The notes below the pieces were generated by a model, which did no database searches, was not told where the DNA came from, and saw only the letters and a program-made list of their open reading frames with translations. Positions 16,040 through 22,598 of a stretch of DNA of 64,000 bases are shown piece by piece. Where the stretch lies: positions 1,302,001 through 1,366,000 of the forward strand of contig OY761541.1 in NCBI GenBank assembly GCA_963664625.1. Direction: 5' to 3'. Position numbers and translations under genes: made by a program. This DNA is from CBDCFV01 sp963664625 (GTDB taxonomy: Bacteria > Chloroflexota > Dehalococcoidia > Lucifugimonadales > UBA3495). Positions within the stretch are counted from its first letter, which is position 1; the number at the start of each line of letters is the position of its first letter.

Positions 16040-17470
16040 TCACCCGGCAGGGCCTCCCCGCGCTGTGGGGGCGCGTTCGTCTTCATCTTCGTCGTCGAAC
16101 TCTTCCGGCATAAGCACGAACTCAGGGTAGGCTTCGAGGCCAAGTTCTCCGGCATCCTGCCCCAATTGTTCGACCTGGCGCGATACCCTCAACGTTATCA
16201 CCAGATCTATCCCCTTCCAGAGCAGCCATGAGACGGCGAAGGTGAACACTCCTATCGCCACGATGCCAAGCAACTGGATGTGGAACAGGCCTCCGGCGGC
16301 GATACAGACCGCCAGGGTCCCCCAAATACCGGCGAACAAGTGGGCAGGGATGGCGCCGACGACGTCATCAAGCTTGACTATCTCCAGTAGCTTGAGTCCT
16401 CCCGTACATACGATACCGCCGATGGCGCCTATGATGACCGCCCACCAGTGTTGAACAAGGTCGGGGCCGGCAGTGATGGAGACAAGACCGGCGATGGCGC
16501 CGTTCAGACCGGCGAACAGGTCCATACGCCCCAGGATGGGGCGGGAGACAGCGAGGGCCGCCATCACTCCGGCGGCGGCGGCGAGGTTGGTGTTGACCAG
16601 CACGTTGCTCATCCCCACGGCATCGCCGGCGCTTCCAAGCGCCAACTGCGACCCGCCGTTAAAACCGAACCAGCCCAGCCACAGTATGAAGACGCCCAGA
16701 GTGACCACCAGAACGTTGGACGGCGGCGTCGGCCTGACACTGCCGTCGCGACGGTACTTGCCCAGCCTGGGACCGACCACCATTACGCCGGCGAGAGCGG
16801 CCCAACCGCCAGTGCTGTGCACTATGGTGGAACCGGCGAAGTCCTTGAAGCCAAGCTCGGTCAGCCAACCGCCGCCCCAGGTCCATGCGCCGACGATGGG
16901 ATAGATTAACCCGGTCAGCAACAGGGTAAACAGGAAGAAAGGCCATATCTTGATCCGCTCGGCAATGGCGCCGGACACAATCGAGGCGGTGGTCGCCACG
17001 AACACCATCTGGAAGAACCAGTCGGACATGACGGCCTTGCCGCTCTCCACAACCTTGGACACCGCTTCGGTGTCTCCGCCCAGCATGGCGATTTCGTCGG
17101 CTGATGGACCGTAGAAAATCTTGAAGGTGCCTATGATTCCGGCGTAGTCACCCACGCCGACGTACATGAGGTTGTAACCGATGAAGAAGTAGGCCAGCCC
17201 AGCGATGGAGTAGAGGCCGATGTTCTTCAAGCAGATCATGGAAGCGTTCTTGGTGCGAACCGAGCCGGACTCAAGCATGGTGAAGCCCGCGCACATCCAC
17301 ATCACAAGTGCGCCCCAGATCAGGAAGGCAAAGGTGTTCAAAACGAACTGGGACTCGGGGTCGATTCCGGCCGCATGGGCAATTGTCGGCCGGGCGAAGA
17401 AAATTCCAAGGGTCAGGACCGCTATTAGTGCTATTACGGCTATACGACCGTACCGCCAAAACATACTCAT
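16040..17470 (-). CDS. amt: Ammonium transporter, Amt/MEP/Rh family
   Basis: This 476-residue trimeric inner-membrane channel carries NH3/NH4+. The signal-like N-terminus (IALIAVLTLGIFFARPTIAHA) is followed by ~11 helices. The pore histidines are in DFAGSTIVHSTGGWAALAG and AIPAHLFAGIWGTLAV. The Phe-gate region is DWFFQMVFVATTASIVSGAI, and the ammonium-binding Trp block is WTWGGGW. The cytoplasmic tail is unusually acidic (EEFDDEDEDERAP) and ends in a short Arg/Gly segment. The start is ATG 17470 with GAGG upstream; the frame extends 32 codons farther without a ribosome site. No glnB/glnK gene is adjacent. Confidence 0.95.
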   Translation of the reverse strand: MSMFWRYGRIAVIALIAVLTLGIFFARPTIAHAAGIDPESQFVLNTFAFLIWGALVMWMCAGFTMLESGSVRTKNASMICLKNIGLYSIAGLAYFFIGYNLMYVGVGDYAGIIGTFKIFYGPSADEIAMLGGDTEAVSKVVESGKAVMSDWFFQMVFVATTASIVSGAIAERIKIWPFFLFTLLLTGLIYPIVGAWTWGGGWLTELGFKDFAGSTIVHSTGGWAALAGVMVVGPRLGKYRRDGSVRPTPPSNVLVVTLGVFILWLGWFGFNGGSQLALGSAGDAVGMSNVLVNTNLAAAAGVMAALAVSRPILGRMDLFAGLNGAIAGLVSITAGPDLVQHWWAVIIGAIGGIVCTGGLKLLEIVKLDDVVGAIPAHLFAGIWGTLAVCIAAGGLFHIQLLGIVAIGVFTFAVSWLLWKGIDLVITLRVSRQVEQLGQDAGELGLEAYPEFVLMPEEFDDEDEDERAPTARGGPAG

Positions 17471-17715
17471 AGACCTCGTCCAGCTATCAATTGATTCGGA
17501 CCCAAGAAACTCCCCCGTGCCATGCGCCAGTCCCCCGCCAAAGGACGCCGGCCCTGTACCGGTCATTTATCGACCCTTCCGGTACATCGTTATCCTTGGT
17601 AATCCTGGCTGAGTTTACCACAATACGGATCGGGGCGGGACGGTCACCAACGAACGAGGTTGACTACCGGCGGGATGCCTGTCAGCGTGGTCCAAGGGCG
17701 GAAATTTTGGAAAGT

Positions 17716-17745
17716 CGGACATTCGCGGACATTTACGGACATTTT
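17716..17745. repeat. Three consecutive 10-bp direct repeats CGGACATT(NN)
   Basis: CGGACATTCG, CGGACATTTA and CGGACATTTT follow one another without gap. The period of one DNA turn would put all three on the same face of the helix, as in a multi-site regulator target. They lie ~250 bp upstream of amt. Confidence 0.6.
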
Positions 17746-17749
17746 TTGC

Positions 17750-17793
17750 TTGTCTGAATCAGGATTCACCGGATGACGGGATTTTCAGGATTC
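17750..17793 (+). repeat. Half-copy of the family B repeat
   Basis: TTGTCTGAATCAGGATT, then CACCGGATGACGGGATTTTC. It matches the left half of the full elements; the right half is missing. Confidence 0.75.
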
Positions 17794-18314
17794 GGTTTCT
17801 GTGCCGGGGGTTCATCCCCAGCACCGGGGGGTTCAGGGAGGGTTGGCGCTGAGCAACGGGTGAAAAACGCCGAGGTCACGACCGCCTCTATGGCCTCGAA
17901 TACCGAGGTCATCTTGCACCCTCGCCTTCTCCGGCAGACCGCGGGGCTTCAAAGCCCTGGACCGGTCGACGCAGCCGATATCAACACCGGGGGGCGCAGC
18001 GGTCCTCCGCCGGTCCCTTTGCATACTGCCGGGGAATTTGCCCACGGACAGCGCCGCGGGCGCGATGATGCAAGGAAATTTTCTCTCACGGGAGATCTCA
18101 TCGCCTGCCGGAAAGCAGGCGGGTTGGTAAAGGGAGCCAAATTCGGGATACCAGTCATGGGCGGCGATCAAAGCGCCGCTGCGCCGCAAGCAGGCACGGA
18201 GGGCCTGCCGGGCGATACCGTTTCCACCCGTTGCTCTTGCGCCTTTTCCCCAAGGTTGGGCAACCGATAGGCTTCACACAGGCATTCGCCGATTGCGGCC
18301 TACTCTGCAACCCG

Positions 18315-18369
18315 CTGGATTCCCGCCCCCGCCTTCGCGGGGGTGACGTTCCTTCGCGGGAATGACGAG
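18315..18369. repeat. Compound family A repeat
   Basis: GGATTCCCGCC at the left and CGCGGGAATGACG at the right enclose a second small palindrome (CCCCCGCCTTCGCGGGGG), so one copy appears nested in another. Confidence 0.7.
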
Positions 18370-18664
18370 TGGGGAGCGGGGGGTGACGAATAGGGAGCGG
18401 AAATGACGAGGTTGCACCTGCGTGTACCCTCTGCGACAGTCAGAGGAGGATATATATCTGCGGCCTCCTTTGGATTGAATCAGGGGAGCGGGCTGCGCAG
18501 TCCCGGCCCCTTTCCAGTGGTTACAGGCTAACGGGGTGTAATCCGACGTGTCAACGGGAAGATGTCAGGGGTGGGGAAGTTGCTGGTAATTGGGTTGGGT
18601 TGAAAAGCGGACGGCCCTGCCTTTTGAGCCGAGCCGTTAATCCTAAGTGACGATTATATGGTGG

Positions 18665-19072
18665 TCAGGGTTGTTTACTGTCAGTGCCCACCAGAATGAA
18701 CTCCAAGACCTCCAGCGTCAAATCCATACGAACGACACCATCGTCACCCCGAACTCCAAACCTTGTTACCGCCTCCTGAAACCGCCTTGCAGATTCCTGA
18801 CGCACCTGCTCCATGGCTTGCCTGACCGCTTCGTCACGATCTTTCTGGTTCAATCGCTTGATGATTCTATCTGCAATCACCCTGAGTACCTCTATGAGAG
18901 CGAGAATAATAACGCTGACGGGAACAACGGCGCTTTGCCATTTGACGAGTTCGACAGGGCCGGGCAACCACTTCCCATTATAATGACCCTGATAGAAGAC
19001 TGTCACCAAATTGCAAACCAGGACCACGAAAAGAGAAAGCACCAGATAGCGAAAATCAGTGTCCCGAAACAT
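18665..19072 (-). CDS. Small membrane protein with two helices and a charged helical tail
   Basis: This 135-residue protein has two hydrophobic segments (YLVLSLFVVLVCNLVTVFY and AVVPVSVIILALIEVLRVIA). A long charged helix follows (RLNQKDRDEAVRQAMEQVRQ) and a short end (LTLEVLEFILVGTDSKQP). The helical tail resembles a cytoplasmic coiled coil. I do not recognise the family. The ATG is at 19072, preceded by sequence that includes the family C repeat shared with the small membrane gene at 22238. It may be regulated together with that gene. Confidence 0.6.
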   Translation of the reverse strand: MFRDTDFRYLVLSLFVVLVCNLVTVFYQGHYNGKWLPGPVELVKWQSAVVPVSVIILALIEVLRVIADRIIKRLNQKDRDEAVRQAMEQVRQESARRFQEAVTRFGVRGDDGVVRMDLTLEVLEFILVGTDSKQP

Positions 19073-19153
19073 AGCGTTATGTAAAGACTATTTCCGCCTG
19101 TCGTTTCGATGCAATATTACTGAGGTAGGCTAACGCGGAACGTTGTACCGCAC

Positions 19154-19214
19154 AGGTACTATGGTAAAGGGTCATTGTTGGAGATGGGAAGAGGGAGGTT
19201 GTCAGTAATTGGGG
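19154..19214. repeat. Family C repeat, left copy
   Basis: AGGTACTATGGTA, a variable centre, then GGGAAGAGGGAGGTTGTCAG. A second copy is at 22534-22595. Both lie just upstream (minus strand) of small membrane-protein genes. Confidence 0.6.
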
Positions 19215-19233
19215 TTGGGTTGGCCCGTTTCTA

Positions 19234-19663
19234 CAGTTGCAAAAACAGCGGCGCGTCTCCTTGTGGGGTATTATGTATATATTGCATAATAGCCGCCACT
19301 CAACGGTGCGATCGATCGTACAAGCCTCGTCCAGTCCATGTTGATATTCGATAAAGGAGTACCGCAGTGACCACCGCAGATGATGTTGAAACCCGATTGG
19401 CCAGACTGGAAGGGGTGTCCGAACATTGGGCCACCAAGGCTGACGTGGCGCGGTTGGAGGGCAAGATAGACGCGGTGGAGGCGAGGCTGGAAGCCAAGAT
19501 TGACGCGGTAGACGCCAAGATAGACGCGGTGGAGGTTAAGCTGGAAGCCAAGATAGACGGGTTGCAGAACCGGATACTGCTTCAGTTCATGGGGTTTGCC
19601 ATCGCAATTGTGGCGGCTACTGTCGGTCTGACTAAGCTTCTGGATTTGGTGGGGTAGAAGTGT
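19234..19663 (+). repeat. Left arm of a ~0.4-kb direct duplication
   Basis: This segment is repeated at 21773-22163 with small differences. It carries the shared leader (GCGTCTCCTTGTGGGG, an ATTATG/CATAAT inverted pair, AAAGGAG site) and a complete coiled-coil gene. The two arms bracket the three-gene operon 19707-21900 in direct orientation. Confidence 0.8.
19367..19657 (+). CDS. Coiled-coil protein with a C-terminal membrane anchor (copy 1)
   Basis: The 96 residues form a short polar N-terminus, a repetitive coiled coil built from KIDAVEARLEA- and KIDAVDA-like units, and one C-terminal helix (LLQFMGFAIAIVAATVGLTK) that should anchor it in the membrane. The start is GTG 19367 with AAGGAG 7 nt upstream. 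A shorter paralogue (85 residues) lies at 21900; it has lost about 11 residues of the coil. Similar short coiled-coil/TM proteins are common and of unknown role. Oligomeric membrane scaffolds are one possibility. Confidence 0.7.
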   Translation: MTTADDVETRLARLEGVSEHWATKADVARLEGKIDAVEARLEAKIDAVDAKIDAVEVKLEAKIDGLQNRILLQFMGFAIAIVAATVGLTKLLDLVG

Positions 19664-19706
19664 TGGATTGGGATTCTGGATGACCCGTGAAAAGTGAGCA
19701 TAAGAG

Positions 19707-20372
19707 ATGGCGAGCGACAACGAACTCTGGATTCATCAAGAAAGTGCGGTTATCACCGCCGAGTCCCACGATGTATGGCGGCTCACTCCGGAGTTTCTCA
19801 TAGCATCTGAAATTGTACCCGACGCCTGGCTATGTAGACAGGCAAATCAGTCACCAGACGAGGTAACAATTCAATTTGGTCCTTCACGCTGGGTGATGAC
19901 CCCAAATGAACTGTGGATAACGTCATATCCAGACCGACCGATGGGGGACGATGGTAGTAGCGCCGACGGGGCTCTGATCCCAGCCCTCGCCAGCAATTTC
20001 TTAAAAGCTGTACCGTATTTGCCGTCCAGGAGACTATGGCTGTTCTGGCGCATTTCAGCAATGAACCCAGACAGAGACCGGTGGATGCTGGAAAACTTTC
20101 TTAGCAAGAGTTGGCCAATTGAATTGGGTACCGTCGCCCTCCAGCCACGGCTGATAGTATATCTGGACGACCTCACAATCCAGATCACGATTAGAAATGA
20201 GACTCTTTTGCGGCGGGGCGAGGCTCAAGAAGAATCCACGACATTCGACTGTCTCGTTTCGCGTGGATTAGACCAAACACCCGGAGAGATGGTACAGGAC
20301 GTAAACCAAAGGACGGAGCGACTACTACTAGTGGAACGAACTATCGAACAACTCCTAGGAAATGGGAGTTAA
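19707..20372 (+). CDS. Unrecognised protein, first gene of a three-gene operon
   Basis: This 221-residue soluble protein has no signal peptide or membrane segment. Visible blocks are VWRLTPEFLIASEIVPDAWL near the start, QFGPSRWVMTPNELWITSYP in the middle and a helical end (VQDVNQRTERLLLVERTIEQ). The start is ATG 19707, 50 nt after the left duplication arm. It ends 2 nt before the next gene, so the two are almost certainly co-translated. Base composition is lower in GC than in the flanking genes, which suggests transfer. I cannot assign a function. Confidence 0.65.
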   Translation: MASDNELWIHQESAVITAESHDVWRLTPEFLIASEIVPDAWLCRQANQSPDEVTIQFGPSRWVMTPNELWITSYPDRPMGDDGSSADGALIPALASNFLKAVPYLPSRRLWLFWRISAMNPDRDRWMLENFLSKSWPIELGTVALQPRLIVYLDDLTIQITIRNETLLRRGEAQEESTTFDCLVSRGLDQTPGEMVQDVNQRTERLLLVERTIEQLLGNGS

Positions 20373-20374
20373 AG

Positions 20375-21514
20375 ATGACGAGAGTCAGAGATCGAGAGCA
20401 AGCAGCCGTTAGAGCACAAAAGGCACTGCGAGTTTCGGACCAATTGCGCAGCGCACTTGGGCACCCGTTTGCCATGTATGTCTCTAACCGCCGCCGACCA
20501 AACCCTCCAATCACATTGGCTCGCACTATGCAAGGCCAGGAAGGGATACTTGGCGTAATCACAGTAGTTGGAGATACGATCAGCTATCCTTCGCCGCCAC
20601 GAATCTACCAATCAGATATACTGGCCGAGGATGAGACGGCAGTAGATAGAACTTTCGAAAGGGTCAACCTGTGGAGCGGGTTGGATATTCAGCCGGAAGA
20701 CGTCACATGGCGCGCGTTAACGACACCTTCTGACGACATTGCTAATCCAACCCGGGAGCAGGATATAGGATGGCGTAACTCTACCAGATTGCCAGAATCT
20801 ATCTTATTGGATTCATACACGTCTATGCATGGAGGTTCAGCGGTCGTCCCTGAAAGAGAGGGGTTAGCTGAGAGTTTTGCCAAAGAGGTCTTTTTGATTA
20901 CTACCTCGGGGGGTGAGCCTGTGCTCCCTCACGAAATGATCAACTATGGCTTAGACCGATTGCTGGAAACAGGTGCCGAATTGTCGCCTGACATCCACAG
21001 CTTCCGTCTTCCAATATTTGCGACTCATGGATGGCCAACTCCAAGAGATCTAAGTATCGAGAACCAACAACCGGTTACAGTTGACGAAAGAAAAATTCTC
21101 CTAGATCGCTTGGCTGGTACGGGGCGAAAGGACGTTGCGGACCGCATACAGCAGTATCTTGACATCGTTGACGATGAGCCTGACGAACCTCCTGTTGTCA
21201 CGGAGTCGCTTCGGTCAGTTATCAACTTCGTCTCCCAACAACCTAAACTGGCGCCTCCCATTGTTGGCTCTGACCCGCAAGGATTGATGGAGTTAGAGTG
21301 GCACCTTCTGGACAACGGAGACCCGAACAGCGTTTGGGGTAGAGGGAATGGAGTGGTTTCCATGAAATTCCTGGGGTCAGGCAAAATTCAGTATGTCGCT
21401 CTGTCTGGCCCCTACAGGCCAGGTGCCGAACGAGAGGAAGCACAAGGCGAAACAACGAAAGGGGAAATAATGGCTTCGCTCGGCATGTTCGCGCACCGGA
21501 TTACGGCTGAGTGA
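20375..21514 (+). CDS. Unrecognised protein, second gene of the operon
   Basis: This 379-residue soluble protein follows the first gene after 2 nt. The C-terminal ~100 residues (SLRSVINFVSQQPKLAPPIV, then LMELEWHLLDNGDPNSVW, then VVSMKFLGSGKIQYVALSG) look like a small beta-rich domain. I have the impression of similar L-E-W blocks in hypothetical proteins from other phyla, but this is memory, not a search. The N-terminal 270 residues are unfamiliar. The stop codon shares GTGA with the start of the third gene, a 4-nt overlap. Confidence 0.65.
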   Translation: MTRVRDREQAAVRAQKALRVSDQLRSALGHPFAMYVSNRRRPNPPITLARTMQGQEGILGVITVVGDTISYPSPPRIYQSDILAEDETAVDRTFERVNLWSGLDIQPEDVTWRALTTPSDDIANPTREQDIGWRNSTRLPESILLDSYTSMHGGSAVVPEREGLAESFAKEVFLITTSGGEPVLPHEMINYGLDRLLETGAELSPDIHSFRLPIFATHGWPTPRDLSIENQQPVTVDERKILLDRLAGTGRKDVADRIQQYLDIVDDEPDEPPVVTESLRSVINFVSQQPKLAPPIVGSDPQGLMELEWHLLDNGDPNSVWGRGNGVVSMKFLGSGKIQYVALSGPYRPGAEREEAQGETTKGEIMASLGMFAHRITAE

Positions 21515-21900
21515 CCAAGCCAAGCGATAGACTCCATAGGAATGATCACGTAGCCAGGTGGTGCCGGACTACGTGCGTGGACCAAGATACCAAGTGGCCC
21601 AAGGTAAGCGCCTTCTACCTACGTGAAGGTGAAAACGATCTGTCAACAAATTGGCTTGAGTACTATTCCGATGACCACGCCGATGCGGTTAACAGCATCA
21701 GGGACAATTTCCCGTTAACCCTAACGGTAGGCGGCCGGTTTGTTGTTCTCAATGTTGGCCAAGCCTTAGATTCAGTTGCCAACAGGGGTGCGTCTCCTTG
21801 TGGGGCACTATGTATATATTGCATAATGACCACCACTCAACAGCGTGATCGTACAAGCCTCGCCCAGTCCATGTTGATAGTCGATAAAGGAGCACTGTAG
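21511..21900 (+). CDS. Third operon gene, C-terminus overwritten by the duplicated segment
   Basis: The start GTG overlaps the second gene by 4 nt. Residues 1-~87 (HRNDHVARWCRTTCVDQDTK, LREGENDLSTNWLEYYSDDH, LTVGGRFVVLNVGQA) look like a real conserved small protein. From residue ~88 the frame reads through the right duplication arm, which elsewhere is the non-coding leader of the coiled-coil gene. It ends at that gene's start codon (TAGTGA). The natural C-terminus has therefore been replaced, and the protein may be a truncated form. Function unknown. Confidence 0.6.
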   Translation: MTKPSDRLHRNDHVARWCRTTCVDQDTKWPKVSAFYLREGENDLSTNWLEYYSDDHADAVNSIRDNFPLTLTVGGRFVVLNVGQALDSVANRGASPCGALCIYCIMTTTQQRDRTSLAQSMLIVDKGAL

Positions 21901-22163
21901 TGACTACCGCAGACAACGTTGAAACCCGATTGGCCAGACTGGAAGGGGCGTCCGAGCATTGGGCCACCAAGGCTGACGTGGCGAGGTTGGAGGGGAAGAT
22001 AGACGCGGTGGAGGCCAGGCTGGAAGCCAAGATAGACGCGCTGGAAACCAAGATAGACGGGTTGCAGAACCGGGTGCTACTTCAATTCATGGGGTTCGCC
22101 ATCGCAATTGTGGCGGCTACGGTCGGTCTGACCAAGCTTCTGGCAGTGGTGGGGTGAGAAGGT
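21773..22163 (+). repeat. Right arm of the ~0.4-kb direct duplication
   Basis: It matches 19234-19663. The left boundary falls inside the third operon gene at about codon 88; the right boundary lies just after the stop of the second coiled-coil gene. Confidence 0.8.
21900..22157 (+). CDS. Coiled-coil protein with a C-terminal membrane anchor (copy 2)
   Basis: This 85-residue paralogue of the gene at 19367 shares the N-terminal part ARLEGASEHWATKADVARLE and the anchor LLQFMGFAIAIVAATVGLTK. It has one fewer coil unit. The start is GTG 21900 with AAAGGAG upstream, next to the stop of the truncated third operon gene (TAGTGA). Keeping both copies intact suggests either a recent duplication or selection for both. 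Confidence 0.7.
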   Translation: MTTADNVETRLARLEGASEHWATKADVARLEGKIDAVEARLEAKIDALETKIDGLQNRVLLQFMGFAIAIVAATVGLTKLLAVVG

Positions 22164-22237
22164 AAATCGGGTGAAAATTCGCCTTTGCTCCGTTTGCCTG
22201 GATCGAGAGACTTACCGATTCAGTAGGTGTCTTGATG

Positions 22238-22507
22238 CTATCTCCGCTTTTTCCTAACGCGCCTATTCAGGTTCTTGCCGTCCATTCTGCGTATGTAGTC
22301 TCCTTTGACGTCTGAAATCAACCACAACATGGTGACAGCACCCACGCCGATAAGATAAAGCGGCCAGTGAATGATTAACCCATGCGGTGTGTACTGAATA
22401 TAAATGGGTAATATGAAAGCCACTATGGTGCCAAGCAAGAGTTTGAGAAAGAACCAGAGGTAGGTGCTCTTAAGAGCATCCCACAACGTGCTCAAGTCAA
22501 CGGGCAT
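22238..22507 (-). CDS. Small membrane protein
   Basis: This 89-residue protein has two hydrophobic segments (FFLKLLLGTIVAFILPIYI and WPLYLIGVGAVTMLWLI) and a very basic end (NLNRRVRKKRR). GGAGG lies 6 nt before the ATG at 22507. It shares the upstream family C repeat with the gene at 18665 but not its sequence. No family recognised. Confidence 0.6.
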   Translation of the reverse strand: MPVDLSTLWDALKSTYLWFFLKLLLGTIVAFILPIYIQYTPHGLIIHWPLYLIGVGAVTMLWLISDVKGDYIRRMDGKNLNRRVRKKRR

Positions 22508-22533
22508 TACTTACCTCCACATTCATACGTTAT

Positions 22534-22595
22534 AGGTACTATGGTAGGGCGTTGCAATCCAATACGGGAAGGGAGAGGTTGTCAGTAACTGGGAT
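22534..22595. repeat. Family C repeat, right copy
   Basis: AGGTACTATGGTA, a variable centre, then GGGAGAGGTTGTCAGTAACT; compare 19154-19214. It lies between the small membrane gene and the 3' end of the MmeI-like gene. Confidence 0.6.
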
Positions 22596-22598
22596 GGC

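Larger units (their letters stand above)
17471..18664. other. 1.2-kb gene-free region rich in hairpins; possible structured RNA
   Basis: No frame here has convincing coding character. It holds three tandem 10-bp units CGGACATTNN (17716-17745), a family B half repeat (17750-17793) and a compact set of stems: GCCTGC/GCAGGC (18103-18120), GCGGCG/CGCCGC (18161-18179) and GCAGGC/GCCTGC (18190-18208). A family A variant (18315-18369) and another GC-rich stem near 18485-18512 follow. A minus-strand frame ending in the repeat near 17773 begins MTSVFEAIEAVVTSAFF, but has no homologue that I know. The dense stems at 18050-18280 could be a non-coding RNA of unknown family. Confidence 0.5.

Noticed and set aside
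17773..18270. Frames on both strands in the gene-free region
   Set aside because: They are Gly/Pro/Arg-rich with no domains, overlap each other in several phases, and cover hairpins.
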